A stretch of DNA of 8,686 bases from an uncultured Bordetella sp. (GCA_937881145.1 CALGFL010000217.1:1-8686), one strand, 5' to 3'; positions 1 through 7,895 are shown, numbered from the stretch's first letter. Numbers and translations are program-made. The notes: generated by a model not told the origin, from the letters alone.

Positions 1-722
1 GGTGCGGTTGAAGTCCAGGCCGCCCGCCGCAAGCGCGATGAAGGGCTGCGCGGGCAGCAGCTCGCGGACCGATTCGCGCGTCGCCGCGCTCGATGCCAGA
101 TAAGGCTTGCTGACCGCGGCCAGCTCATCGGCACCCAGGCCCAGCGAAAAGACCTCGTTGACGGCGGCATAGCTAAAGCGCGTCTGATTGCGGTCGGGGC
201 CGTTGAAGTATTGGTACAGGCAGGCATAAGGCAGCTTGCCGAAATGGCGCGCCTTCAGGCGTATCGACGGCAGGTTGTATCGGATAGCACGACGGCGTCG
301 TAGCGACTGGCGTCGACCTGCGCCGGATCGCCGTAGACGCGGCCGAACAGATCGTCTTCCGCAAAAAGAGGCACCAGCGAAGGCAAGGCCAGGAGATCCA
401 CGCGCACGCCGCGGCCCTTGAGCAGCGCCCGGCCAGCCAGGTCCATGGTCGCATCGCCGAAGTTGCGCTTGGCATAAATCCACAACAGGCGCTGCGAGCC
501 GTCCAGATGCGCCCGCTCGAGCGGCAGCTGACCGCGCGCGCGCAGCAGCCAGCGCTTGTGCAGATACTTCTTGGCGATCTTGAGCCGGCCATTGCGGCCG
601 AGATAGGCAGCCGGCTCATGCGGCACGCCCGCAAAGGGGATGAGCGTGGATCGGGCAACGACGCCGGCCAGCCAGCGGACGGGCGGAAACCATGAAAAAT
701 TGCGGGTGTCGTGCGGATACAA
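1..722 (-). pseudogene. Glycosyltransferase family 9 (heptosyltransferase-like), frameshifted and cut by the window edge
   Basis: Read on the minus strand, the first part carries a typical family 9 N-terminal core, RLLWIYAKRNFGDATMDLAG (about 493-434), then DAVVLSD, and hits a TGA at 257-255. The next frame continues the same protein without a stop from about 279 to the window edge: YNLPSIRLKARHFGKLPY, then FIALAAGGLDFNRT, the usual start of the second Rossmann domain. Restoring one base at about 277-281 gives SD-YNLPS and a continuous protein, so this copy looks like a 1-base deletion. Enzymes of this family transfer heptose or other sugars to the LPS core in the cytoplasm, which fits the neighbouring ligase and family 2 transferase. 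The exact sugar cannot be read. The start is uncertain. No in-frame ATG exists; TTG at 722 is chosen for a GAGGG 8 bases upstream, with GTG at 626 or 776 as alternatives. The C-terminus lies outside the window. A sequencing error is possible, although the site is not a homopolymer. Confidence 0.72.
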
Positions 723-723
723 T
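718..723 (+). promoter_or_regulatory. Possible -10 box for the ligase/glycosyltransferase pair
   Basis: TACAAT lies about 87 bases before the ATG at 810 and is followed by GGCGG. No good -35 is visible at 16-18 bases. The nearest TTG-type hexamer (700-705) is only 12 bases away. The call rests on the -10 match and on its place between two divergent genes, so it is weak. Confidence 0.3.
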
Positions 724-809
724 GGCGGGGCCCTCGTCGTGGCTCCCGCACATTGAATCCGCGCAATCCGCGGCACGAGGCGCCACCATTACCGACATTA
801 CAGTGCGCA

Positions 810-2099
810 ATGCCAACGTCTATTACAACAAATAATACGCAACGCACGGCGGCCGGCGACAGTCCGATCGCCTTTTTGCTGCTGACCTACCCGGCCTTGG
901 CCATGCTGTTCGACGGCGCCGCGAGCGCCTTGATGATCGCCGCCGGGGTGCTCTCCCTTGCCGCGCTGCTGGCCAGACGGTCCGGCGATCATGCCCGCGT
1001 GGACGGCCTCGGGCTGGCTTTCTGCATCGCGCTTGCCGCGCCGCTTGCCGCCGTCGCGCTCAGCACGCTTGCGCATGGACATCCGACGTTCCCGGTCTGG
1101 GATTCGCCCTCGCGGTTCCTGTTCGTCATTCCGGTCTTCCTGGCCTTGCGGCGCGCATCCACCCGGCCCCTCGCCTGGGCGGACCTGGCTTTCCCGATCG
1201 GCGCCTTGGCGACCCTGTTCATCGCGCTGTTCCTGTCGCGCGACTGGAGCGCCGGCGATCACCGGATAGGCAGCAAGTTTCTCAACCCGATTCATTTCGG
1301 CGATCTTGCGCTGGCGTTCGGCGTGCTGTCGGCGGCGGCGCTGAACTGGTGGCGCAAGGACAAGCCTTGGGTGGTCGCACTCAAGATCGCGGGTCTGTTC
1401 GCGGGCCTCGCGACGTCGCTGCTGACCGGCTCGCGCGGAGGCTGGATCGCGCTGCCCTTCGTGCTCGCGATCGTGCTGTGGCAACGTGGCCGCGGCAAGT
1501 CCCTGCGCTGGAAAGTCCTGGCGCCGCTGGCCATCGTGGCGCTGTTCGCCATTGTCTACGGCGCATCGAGCACGGTGCGCGAACGCATCGACATCGTGTC
1601 GGCCAACCTGACGCAGTATCAGCATGGCCATGAAGATACGTCGGTCGGCGTGCGGCTGCAGCTCTATAAAGTGGCGGTGGAGCTGGTCCAAGAGCACCCG
1701 GTGCTGGGCCTGGGCGGCCACGGCTTTCGCGACGCCATGGATTCGATGGCCCGGCAAGGCCGGCTCACGCCCGCCGCGGCGCAACTGGGCAAGGGCGAGG
1801 TGCACAACCAGCTGCTGGCCTATATGACCGATTACGGCATCGTGGGCGGCCTGGCGCTGCTGGCCATCTATTTCGTGCCCGGCTTCTTCTTCGCGCGCCG
1901 GCTCAAATCCCCGTCGCCCGCTGCGCGCAGCGCGGCGATGCTGGGGCTTTTATTCGCCGTCATGTTCTTCGTCTTCGGCCTGACGGTGGAAACCTTCGAT
2001 CTGAAGGGCACGGTTTCCATCTATGCGCTCATCGTGGCCGCGCTGGCGGGGATCGCGGATCGCGCCAATAGCGATGCGTCGAACTCTTCCTCTTTCTGA
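810..2099 (+). CDS. O-antigen ligase / polymerase family membrane protein (WaaL-like)
   Basis: A 429-residue polytopic inner-membrane protein with many hydrophobic segments. It contains GSRGGW (207-212), typical of the Wzy_C/WaaL family. A region at about 253-340 is predicted to be the large periplasmic loop. It is followed by HNQLLAYMTDYGIVG (332-346), which fits the published WaaL signature H[NSQ]-x9-G-x2-[GTY] exactly. WaaL joins undecaprenyl-linked glycan to lipid A-core on the periplasmic face; R209 and H332 are the likely functional residues. The reading frame is open back to an ATG at 711, but the stretch before residue 34 of that longer form looks non-coding. ATG 810 opens a sensible protein, although no clear Shine-Dalgarno precedes it. 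The family 2 glycosyltransferase begins 5 bases after the stop, so the two are probably co-transcribed. The family also includes Wzy polymerases and protein O-glycosylation ligases, so ligase versus polymerase is not settled by sequence alone. Confidence 0.85.
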   Translation: MPTSITTNNTQRTAAGDSPIAFLLLTYPALAMLFDGAASALMIAAGVLSLAALLARRSGDHARVDGLGLAFCIALAAPLAAVALSTLAHGHPTFPVWDSPSRFLFVIPVFLALRRASTRPLAWADLAFPIGALATLFIALFLSRDWSAGDHRIGSKFLNPIHFGDLALAFGVLSAAALNWWRKDKPWVVALKIAGLFAGLATSLLTGSRGGWIALPFVLAIVLWQRGRGKSLRWKVLAPLAIVALFAIVYGASSTVRERIDIVSANLTQYQHGHEDTSVGVRLQLYKVAVELVQEHPVLGLGGHGFRDAMDSMARQGRLTPAAAQLGKGEVHNQLLAYMTDYGIVGGLALLAIYFVPGFFFARRLKSPSPAARSAAMLGLLFAVMFFVFGLTVETFDLKGTVSIYALIVAALAGIADRANSDASNSSSF

Positions 2100-2104
2100 C
2101 CGCC

Positions 2105-3043
2105 ATGTTCAGCATCCTGATTCCCACCTGGAACAACCTGCCGTACCTGAAGCTGTGCATCGACAGCATCCGGCGCCATTGCGCGTTCGAGCACGAGATC
2201 CTGGTGCACGTCAACGACGGCAGCGACGGCACCCTCGAATGGGTGCGCGAGCAAGGTATACGCCATACGTGGAGCAAGGGAAACGTGGGCGTGTGCCTCG
2301 CGCTGAACGACGTCGCGCGGCTCGCCACGCGCGAGTGGATCCTGTTCATGAACGACGACATGTTCTGCACGCCGGGGTGGGACACGGCATTCGTCGAGAC
2401 ACTGCGCGGGCTCGGCCCCAGGCCGGCCTATCTGGCGTCCGTGCTCATCGAGCCCATCGACACCGGCAACGCCACCATCACGGTGGCCGACTTCGGCACC
2501 GGTCCGGACAACTTCGACGAGACGGGCATGCTGGCCTACGCGGCGCGGATGACGATCGCCGACCGCGACGGCATCGCGCAGCAGCCCACGCTGGTCAGCC
2601 GCGAGCTCTGGCTGCGTGTAGGCGGCTACAGCATCGAGTTCGGTCCCGGCATGAGCAGCGACGACGACTTCCTGATGAAGCTGTGGCTGGTCGGCTGCCG
2701 GGTGTTCCGCTCGGTCGGCGCCAGCCGCATCTATCACTTCGGCACCCGCACCACGGGGCGCATCCGCCGCAACCGCGGCGGGCGCGAGTTCCTGCTCAAG
2801 TGGGGCATCTCGCAGAGCGACTTCAAGAACAATTACGTGGGCCGCACCGCGACGGCCGCCGCGGATGATCTGCCGAACGTACCGCGCCCTCGCCTGAAAA
2901 GCAGGCTCAAGCGGGTTCTCTATGCCTTCGGCCTGTATCCGACCGAAGACCTTCAGGCCTGGGAGCCGAACCTGCCGGCGCAGCTCACGCACACCACGTC
3001 GCTGGCGGACGGCGACGCATCGGATCGGCAAGCCGGACGCTAG
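2105..3043 (+). CDS. Glycosyltransferase family 2
   Basis: A 312-residue protein with a GT-A fold starting at its first residues: FSILIPTWNN (2-11), then VNDGSDGTLEW (36-46) for nucleotide binding. NDDM (83-86) sits in the place of the metal-binding DxD motif. RVGGYSIEFG (171-180) and SSDDDFLMKLW (184-194) match the acceptor and catalytic-base region. There is no membrane segment, so it should act in the cytoplasm, transferring a sugar from a nucleotide donor to a growing glycan. The C-terminal 70 residues are basic and proline-containing and outside the catalytic core. It follows the ligase gene by 5 bases and its ATG has no Shine-Dalgarno; the upstream bases are pyrimidine-rich. Translation by re-initiation after the ligase stop is likely. 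Its TAG ends one base before the stop of the opposing ugd gene. Donor and acceptor cannot be inferred. Confidence 0.88.
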   Translation: MFSILIPTWNNLPYLKLCIDSIRRHCAFEHEILVHVNDGSDGTLEWVREQGIRHTWSKGNVGVCLALNDVARLATREWILFMNDDMFCTPGWDTAFVETLRGLGPRPAYLASVLIEPIDTGNATITVADFGTGPDNFDETGMLAYAARMTIADRDGIAQQPTLVSRELWLRVGGYSIEFGPGMSSDDDFLMKLWLVGCRVFRSVGASRIYHFGTRTTGRIRRNRGGREFLLKWGISQSDFKNNYVGRTATAAADDLPNVPRPRLKSRLKRVLYAFGLYPTEDLQAWEPNLPAQLTHTTSLADGDASDRQAGR

Positions 3044-3044
3044 G

Positions 3045-4367
3045 TCACACCCGCCCGATACCCTGGTATTCGAAGCCCTGCTCTTTCATCTCGGCCGGCT
3101 CGTACAGATTGCGACCGTCGAAAATCACCGGCGTCTTGAGCAGCGATTTGACGCGAGCCAGATCGGGCGCGCGAAAGACCTTCCATTCGGTCATGATGAG
3201 CAGGGCATCTGCGCCATCGAGCGCGGCATACATGTCCGGCGCCAGTGACGCGGACGGATATGCCCGCAGCAACTGGGCCGCCGCTTTCATGGCGACCGGA
3301 TCGTAGGCGCTGACCTGCGCGCCGCGCGCGGTCAGGTCGGCGATCACGTCCATGCTGGACGCGGCGCGCATATCGTCGGTATTGGGTTTGAAGGCCAGGC
3401 CCCACAAGGCGAAGCGACGTCCGGACAGATCCGCACCGAAGCGCCGCTCGACCTTCTCGGACAGGCGATGCTTCTGCGCCTGGTTGGCCTCCTCGACCGC
3501 CTGGATGACGCGCATGGGCACCTGATATTGCGCGCCCATCTGCACCAGCGCCTGCACGTCCTTGGGAAAGCACGAACCGCCGTAGCCCGCGCCGGGATAC
3601 AGGAAATGATGGCCGATGCGCGGGTCGGCGCCGATGCCGCGGCGCACCTGCTCGACGTCGGCGCCCAGCGCCTCGGCCAGGTTGGCCATTTCGTTCATGA
3701 AAGAGATGCGCGTGGCCAGCATGGCGTTGGCTGCATATTTGGCCAGCTCGGCCGAGCGCACGTCCATCACCATGAGGCGCTCGTGGGTGCGCTGGAACGG
3801 CGCATACAGGCGACGCATGACGGAGATGGTGTTCTCGTCGTCGGCGCCCACGATGATCCGATCCGGGCTCATGAAGTCGGCGATGGCCGCGCCTTCCTTG
3901 AGGAATTCCGGATTCGAGGCCACGCTGAAAGAGAGGTCCGCGCCGCGCTTGGCCAGCACTTCATCCATGGCCTGGCGCACGCGGTCGGCCGTGCCCACGG
4001 GCACGGTGGACTTGTCGATGACGATCTTGTGTTCGTTCATGTAGCGCGCGATGTTGCGCGCGGCGGCCAGCACGTATTGCAGATCGGCCGCGCCGTCTTC
4101 GTCCGGCGGGGTGCCCACGGCGATGAATTGCAGGTCGCCGAAGGCCACGCTGGCGGCGACGTCGTCGGTGAAGAACAGGCGGCCGTCGCCGGCGTTGCGC
4201 GCCACCATTTCCTGCAGGCCGGGCTCGTAGATGGGAATGCCGCCCTGGCGCAGCAGGGCCACCTTGGCCGCATCGGTATCCAGACACATGACCTGGTTGC
4301 CCATTTCGGCCAGGCAGACGCCGGTCACCAGGCCGACATACCCCGTTCCCACCACTGTAATCTTCAT
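3045..4367 (-). CDS. ugd: UDP-glucose 6-dehydrogenase
   Basis: Oxidises UDP-glucose to UDP-glucuronate with two NAD+ in the cytoplasm, supplying precursors for acidic surface sugars. The 440 residues match the usual bacterial length. The N-terminal NAD-binding Rossmann motif is [17 protein letters not shown] (7-23) with D30 at the end of the second strand. Further family signatures are [10 protein letters not shown] (152-161), [21 protein letters not shown] (206-226, with K210), and [12 protein letters not shown] (259-270) with catalytic C266 and D270. The UDP-binding C-terminal domain has [11 protein letters not shown] (324-334). ATG 4367 is the start because the Rossmann motif follows directly and a GAGG ribosome binding site lies 7 bases upstream. 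A strong -10 box at 4418-4423 indicates its own promoter, separate from the phaM-glmU-transporter run upstream. Nearby glycosyltransferases fit a role in polysaccharide synthesis. The gene converges on the family 2 transferase with one base between stops. Confidence 0.97.
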   Translation of the reverse strand: MKITVVGTGYVGLVTGVCLAEMGNQVMCLDTDAAKVALLRQGGIPIYEPGLQEMVARNAGDGRLFFTDDVAASVAFGDLQFIAVGTPPDEDGAADLQYVLAAARNIARYMNEHKIVIDKSTVPVGTADRVRQAMDEVLAKRGADLSFSVASNPEFLKEGAAIADFMSPDRIIVGADDENTISVMRRLYAPFQRTHERLMVMDVRSAELAKYAANAMLATRISFMNEMANLAEALGADVEQVRRGIGADPRIGHHFLYPGAGYGGSCFPKDVQALVQMGAQYQVPMRVIQAVEEANQAQKHRLSEKVERRFGADLSGRRFALWGLAFKPNTDDMRAASSMDVIADLTARGAQVSAYDPVAMKAAAQLLRAYPSASLAPDMYAALDGADALLIMTEWKVFRAPDLARVKSLLKTPVIFDGRNLYEPAEMKEQGFEYQGIGRV

Positions 4368-4372
4368 GCAAA

Positions 4373-4389
4373 CGCCTCGCTGCGAGGTG
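4373..4389 (-). promoter_or_regulatory. Ribosome binding site of ugd inside a small hairpin
   Basis: The ugd ribosome binding site CGAGG (minus strand, 4379-4375) is 7 bases from the ATG. It can pair perfectly with CCTCG (4387-4383) around a CAG loop, with one more C-G pair (4389/4373) after an A-C mismatch. A GC-rich stem of this kind at the ribosome binding site could lower translation. The complementarity is seen directly; the regulatory effect is inference. Confidence 0.45.
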
Positions 4390-4417
4390 ACGGACCCATT
4401 GCCGCCGACATCTGCGG

Positions 4418-4447
4418 ATTATAAGTTCCCTCTTTACACTGCCATAA
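4418..4447 (-). promoter_or_regulatory. Sigma-70 type promoter of ugd
   Basis: On the minus strand a perfect TATAAT (4423-4418) lies 18 bases downstream of a weak -35, TTATGG (4447-4442). Transcription would start near 4411, leaving a leader of about 44 bases. The promoter lies in the 110-base gap between the transporter stop and ugd. It is the best promoter in the window. I see no terminator for the transporter gene in the same gap, so read-through from upstream is also possible. Confidence 0.6.
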
Positions 4448-4477
4448 CAGCCGCGACGCAGCCGGGCACGAAACGAA

Positions 4478-5875
4478 TCAAATCTGCGGCGCCGCCAGCT
4501 TGGCCGAGCGCACGGTATTGACCCCGACCGCCAGCACCGCGCAGGTCGCCGCCAGGAGCAGCGCCACGGTCGCGCCATGCCCGACGTGCAGGCCGTAGGC
4601 CACCGCCACCAGCGCCGTACCGAAGCTCTGCCCGAACACCCGGGTGGTGGACTGCACGCCGCCGACCGCGCCGCTGCGGTGGCGCGGCGCCGAGCCCAGC
4701 ATGGCGTGGTTGTTGGGCGTCTGGAAGAAGCCGAAGCCCAGGCCGGCCAGGAACATGACGCTCATGACCGCGGTGTTGGACGCGCCATGCGGCAGCAGCG
4801 TGACCCAGACCAGCGCGATCGCCATGGCTCCCGCGCCCAGGCCGCTGAGCAAGGCCGCCGAATAGCGACCGGCCAGGCGGCCGGCCAGGCCCGCGATCAC
4901 CGCGGTGCCCACGGGCCAGGCGGCCATCAGCATGCCCAGTTGCCATTGTTCGCGGCCGAGTTCGTTGAGAAAGTAGAACGGCAGCGACACATACGCCGCG
5001 GTCTGCGCCGCGAAGGTGCACACCGATGCCGCCACGGCAAAGCCCAGCGGCTTGATGCGCAGCAGGTCGATGGGCACCAGCGGAGCTTGCTGCCTGCCCG
5101 CGCGGCGCACCAGGATCACGGTCAGGATCACAGCGGCGGCGATCAGCGACACGGCCTTGAGAAAAGCCGCTGCCAGATTGTCGACACCGATGATGAAGGC
5201 CGCCATGGCCTCCATGGACAACAGGGCGCTGAGCACATCGATCGGGCTCTTGATGCGGGGCACGTCGGGCAGCGTGCGTATGCCCCGCAAGAGCACCAGG
5301 CTCACCGGCACGTTCACGGCGAAGATCCAGCGCCAGGACACCACCGAGACGATCAGCGCGCCGACGGACGGCCCCAGCACCGACATCAGCGCGACCACCG
5401 TGGCGTTCAGGCTGATGCCGCGCCCGAGATGACGGGCGGGATAGATATTGCGCACCATGCCGCCGATCATGCACATCAACGTGGCAGCCCCCACGCCCTG
5501 GCAGACGCGCGCGAGATTCAACTGCCACAAGGTCGTCGACAAAGCGCAGCCCAGCGACGACAGCATGAACACCACCACGCCAAAGGCGAACATCCGCTTG
5601 AAGCCCAGCCGCTCGGCCAGGGCAGCCATGAGCAGCAGGAGCATCACGATGGCAAGGCTGTAGGAATTGACCACCCACACCATGCTCGCGGCCGGCTCGC
5701 CCAGGCTTTGGGCGATCGTAGGCAGCGCCACGTTGACAATGGTGGAGTCCAGCACCGTGAGACTGATGCCGCATAGAACCGTGGCCGCCGCCCAATAACG
5801 GCGCGGCGCGGGCAGGCCGTCCTGCAACGGCGCGGGCAGGCCATCCTGCCGTGCCGTGTGGACTGCTTCGGTCAT
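4478..5875 (-). CDS. MFS transporter, DHA2 family (EmrB/QacA-like drug:H+ antiporter)
   Basis: A 465-residue inner-membrane protein, consistent with the 14-helix DHA2 type that exports drugs or other small molecules using the proton gradient. [17 protein letters not shown] (42-58) is motif D1 in helix 1. [12 protein letters not shown] (85-96) is the motif A loop between helices 2 and 3. [11 protein letters not shown] (121-131) corresponds to motif [22 protein letters not shown] (168-188) is the motif C and antiporter signature with the WRWIF typical of DHA2. ATG 5875 overlaps the glmU TGA as ATGA, which argues for this start and for translational coupling. The frame stays open further upstream inside glmU, but that part is arginine- and histidine-rich shadow sequence. 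The cytoplasmic N-terminus carries a DGLPAP duplication. Substrate is unknown. Linkage to glmU suggests co-expression but does not prove a role in cell-wall metabolism. Confidence 0.9.
   Translation of the reverse strand: MTEAVHTARQDGLPAPLQDGLPAPRRYWAAATVLCGISLTVLDSTIVNVALPTIAQSLGEPAASMVWVVNSYSLAIVMLLLLMAALAERLGFKRMFAFGVVVFMLSSLGCALSTTLWQLNLARVCQGVGAATLMCMIGGMVRNIYPARHLGRGISLNATVVALMSVLGPSVGALIVSVVSWRWIFAVNVPVSLVLLRGIRTLPDVPRIKSPIDVLSALLSMEAMAAFIIGVDNLAAAFLKAVSLIAAAVILTVILVRRAGRQQAPLVPIDLLRIKPLGFAVAASVCTFAAQTAAYVSLPFYFLNELGREQWQLGMLMAAWPVGTAVIAGLAGRLAGRYSAALLSGLGAGAMAIALVWVTLLPHGASNTAVMSVMFLAGLGFGFFQTPNNHAMLGSAPRHRSGAVGGVQSTTRVFGQSFGTALVAVAYGLHVGHGATVALLLAATCAVLAVGVNTVRSAKLAAPQI
5804..5849 (-). 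repeat. 24-base tandem duplication in the transporter N-terminus
   Basis: Two copies of a 22-base sequence (5804-5825 and 5828-5849) differ by a single base and are spaced with a 24-base period. They encode [15 protein letters not shown] at residues 10-24 of the transporter, just before the first membrane helix. The period is a multiple of three, so copy gain or loss keeps the reading frame. Confidence 0.8.
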
Positions 5876-7242
5876 TTCTTCTTGACGGGGCGCGTCCAGC
5901 CTTCGATGCTGCTTTGCCGCGCGCGGGAAACGGTGAGCTGGTCCGGCGGCGCGTCGCGCGTGAGCGTGGTGCCGGCCCCGAGCGTGGCGCCGCGGCCTAC
6001 GCGTACGGGCGCGACCAGCTGCGAATCGGAACCGATGAAGACATCGTCTTCGATGATGGTGCGCCATTTGTTGGCGCCGTCGTAATTGCAGGTGATGGTG
6101 CCCGCGCCGACGTTGACGCGCTCGCCCACGTCGGCGTCGCCTACGTAGGCCAGGTGATTGGCCTTACTGTCCTTGCCCACCACGCTGTTCTTGACCTCGA
6201 CGAAATTGCCGATGTGCACGCCGTCGGCCAGCGTGGTGCCCGGACGCAGGCGCGCATACGGGCCGATGCGGACGTCACGGCCGACGCGGGCGTCGTCCAG
6301 ATGGCTATAGGCTTCGATGCGCGTGCCGGACGCGATCGTCATGTTGCGCAGCACGCTGTAGGGCCCGACGTGCACGCCGTCGCCCAGTTCGACCAGACCC
6401 TCGAACACGCAGCCCACGTCGATGAAGACGTCGCGGCCGCAGATCAGGCTACCGCGCACGTCGAAGCGTTCGGAATCGGCCAGCGTGACGCCCGCCTCGA
6501 GCTGGCGCCGCGCCTGTTCGCGCTGCCAGGCGCGTTCGAGCTGGACTTGCTGCGCGCGACTGTTCACGCCCAGGGTTTCCCACGCGGCGGCCGGATGCGC
6601 CACCTGCACGGGCACGCTGTCGTCCACGGCCAGGCCGATGATGTCGGTAAGGTAGTACTCGCCCTGGGCGTTGTTGTTGTCGATGCGGCTGAGCCAGTCT
6701 TTCAGGCGGGCCGTGGGCGCGGCCAGCATGCCGGTGTTGACCTCGCGTATGGCGAGTTCGGCGGCGTCCGCGTCTTTGTGTTCGACAATGCGCAGCACCT
6801 TGCCGCCGGCGTCGCGCACAATGCGGCCGTAGCCGGCGGCATCGTCCAGGATTTCGGTGAGCACGGCCACGCCCTGGCCGCGCGCGGCCAGCAGGCGCTT
6901 GAGCGTGTCGGCCTGCACCAGCGGCACGTCGCCGTAGAGCACCAGCGTGACGTCGTCCGCGTCGCCTTCGAGCAGTTGCGGCACGGCCTGCTGCACCGCG
7001 TGGCCGGTGCCCTGCTGCGGCTGCTGCAGGGCAAAGCACAGATCGGGCCAGCCCTCATAGGCCGCGCGCACGCGCTCGGCCCCGTGGCCCACCACCACCG
7101 TGATGCGCGCCGGATCGAGCTGCTGCGCGCTGTCGAGCACGTGGCTCAACATAGGGCGGCCCGCCAAGGTGTGCAGCACCTTGGGCAGATCGGATTTCAT
7201 ACGCTTGCCGAGACCGGCGGCAAGGATTACGACATTAAGCAT
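5872..7242 (-). CDS. glmU: Bifunctional UDP-N-acetylglucosamine pyrophosphorylase / glucosamine-1-phosphate N-acetyltransferase
   Basis: Makes UDP-GlcNAc from glucosamine-1-phosphate, acetyl-CoA and UTP in the cytoplasm. It is essential in most bacteria for peptidoglycan and LPS. The 456 residues equal the E. coli length. The N-terminal uridyltransferase domain (about 1-228) has LAAGLGKRM (7-15), LPKVLH (19-24), QQGTGHA (76-82), GDVPL (104-108, with metal ligand D105) and GVNSR (225-229, N227). The C-terminal left-handed beta-helix (about 250-456) carries the hexapeptide repeats, RPG (333-335), [12 protein letters not shown] (359-370) with catalytic H363, and [12 protein letters not shown] (381-392). 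ATG 7242 is chosen because the nucleotide-binding motif begins at once. Upstream in-frame codons lie within the phaM tail and look non-coding. There is no obvious Shine-Dalgarno. phaM ends 28 bases upstream and the transporter ATG overlaps the stop, so all three genes probably share a transcript. Confidence 0.98.
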   Translation of the reverse strand: MLNVVILAAGLGKRMKSDLPKVLHTLAGRPMLSHVLDSAQQLDPARITVVVGHGAERVRAAYEGWPDLCFALQQPQQGTGHAVQQAVPQLLEGDADDVTLVLYGDVPLVQADTLKRLLAARGQGVAVLTEILDDAAGYGRIVRDAGGKVLRIVEHKDADAAELAIREVNTGMLAAPTARLKDWLSRIDNNNAQGEYYLTDIIGLAVDDSVPVQVAHPAAAWETLGVNSRAQQVQLERAWQREQARRQLEAGVTLADSERFDVRGSLICGRDVFIDVGCVFEGLVELGDGVHVGPYSVLRNMTIASGTRIEAYSHLDDARVGRDVRIGPYARLRPGTTLADGVHIGNFVEVKNSVVGKDSKANHLAYVGDADVGERVNVGAGTITCNYDGANKWRTIIEDDVFIGSDSQLVAPVRVGRGATLGAGTTLTRDAPPDQLTVSRARQSSIEGWTRPVKKK

Positions 7243-7270
7243 GGAAAACTTGGCTGAGGACTCTGGCGAA

Positions 7271-7885
7271 TCAAGATTGATCGGACGAAGGCGCGGCGGT
7301 CTTGCCCGCTGCGGCCTGGCGCGGCCCGGCCTGACGCGGCCCGGCTTTTTTACTCCCCGGCCTGGATGCCGGTTTGGACGCGGCAGCGGCGGCCTGCTCG
7401 GCACCGGGCATGCCCGCGGCCGTGGCCGCGGCAATATTGCTGAACTGCTGCTGCAGCAAGTTCCACCAGGCCGAGGCCGACTGGGCGGCCTCGTTGAACG
7501 ACGCGCTCGCGTCCTTCGGCGGGGTGCCGCCCAATGCCGCGGCGGCGGTCATCGGGTCCATGGAGGACATTTTGCCGACGAAGGACTTGAGGGTCGTAAT
7601 GGTGGCGCGCTGCACTTCCATGCCCTGGATGGCGCTGTCGAGCATGGAAAGATTCATGCGCAGCCAGCTTTCGACGGAGCGCAGTTCGGCGATGCGGCGG
7701 TCGAGCTCTTCGACGTTCATGGTCGAGCCCATGGGCAGCACTTGCGAAAAGCCGCCCTCGCCCGCAAGGCCCGCCCAGGCCTGGCGCATCATTTCCATGC
7801 TGGCCAGGAACGGATTGCCGGAGGCATCGGACGACTGCCCCAGACCCGGGAGCACGAAAGGATTGGTATGGCTGGAATCGGACAT
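7271..7885 (-). CDS. phaM: PhaM family polyhydroxyalkanoate granule regulatory protein
   Basis: A 204-residue protein with the PhaM core at about 51-105: [20 protein letters not shown] (51-70) followed by [20 protein letters not shown] (71-90) and [12 protein letters not shown]. This looks like a short amphipathic helical pair. In Ralstonia eutropha, PhaM binds and activates the PHB synthase PhaC and links granules to the nucleoid. Its C-terminal lysine/alanine/proline tail binds DNA. Here residues 164-200 form a similar alanine-rich, basic tail ([10 protein letters not shown], then AGPRQ twice), so DNA binding is plausible but inferred. ATG 7885 is supported by AGGAG 5 bases upstream. It is the first gene of the likely phaM-glmU-transporter unit and divergent from the DUF3717 gene. 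No other PHA gene is in the window. Confidence 0.87.
   Translation of the reverse strand: MSDSSHTNPFVLPGLGQSSDASGNPFLASMEMMRQAWAGLAGEGGFSQVLPMGSTMNVEELDRRIAELRSVESWLRMNLSMLDSAIQGMEVQRATITTLKSFVGKMSSMDPMTAAAALGGTPPKDASASFNEAAQSASAWWNLLQQQFSNIAAATAAGMPGAEQAAAAASKPASRPGSKKAGPRQAGPRQAAAGKTAAPSSDQS
7313..7342 (-). repeat. 15-base tandem repeat in the phaM tail
   Basis: Two adjacent 15-base copies (7313-7327, 7328-7342) differ at one base and encode AGPRQ twice (residues 181-190). They extend the basic C-terminal tail of PhaM without changing the frame. Confidence 0.8.
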
Positions 7886-7890
7886 ATTGT

Positions 7891-7895
7891 CTCCT
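7891..7895 (-). promoter_or_regulatory. phaM: Shine-Dalgarno of phaM
   Basis: AGGAG on the minus strand, 5 bases from the ATG at 7885. It is the strongest ribosome binding site in the window and fixes the phaM start. Confidence 0.75.

Noticed and set aside
270..285. Programmed -1 frameshift in the family 9 glycosyltransferase
   Set aside because: The bases at the junction (TCCGATACAACC) form no slippery heptamer, so a mutation or sequence error is the simpler explanation.
711..809. N-terminal extension of the ligase gene to an ATG at 711
   Set aside because: The extra 33 residues are Arg/Pro-rich, overlap a possible -10 box, and precede the natural hydrophilic N-terminus at 810.
2021..3031. 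Minus-strand open frame of 336 codons opposite the family 2 glycosyltransferase
   Set aside because: Shadow of a well-supported gene; no motif and no ribosome binding site.
3468..4424. Plus-strand open frame of 318 codons opposite ugd
   Set aside because: Antisense to a complete ugd with all catalytic motifs; its product is H/A/R-rich.
4577..5776. Plus-strand open frame of 399 codons opposite the MFS transporter
   Set aside because: The translation is a low-complexity H/R/Q/A mixture and the opposite strand holds a full transporter with DHA2 motifs.
5851..7257. Plus-strand open frame of 468 codons opposite glmU
   Set aside because: It is antisense to a complete, motif-perfect glmU; its product is histidine-, alanine- and arginine-rich with no family resemblance. 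Long antisense frames are expected at this GC content.
7340..7352. GC-rich stretch followed by six T on the plus strand, resembling an intrinsic terminator
   Set aside because: No stem longer than about four pairs ends at the T run, it lies inside phaM, and there is no plus-strand gene ending there.
7344..7352. AAAAAAG run in phaM as a -1 frameshift site
   Set aside because: The codons read AAA AAA G, not A AAA AAG, so the phase is wrong for the classical slippery heptamer, and the zero frame continues to a sensible tail.
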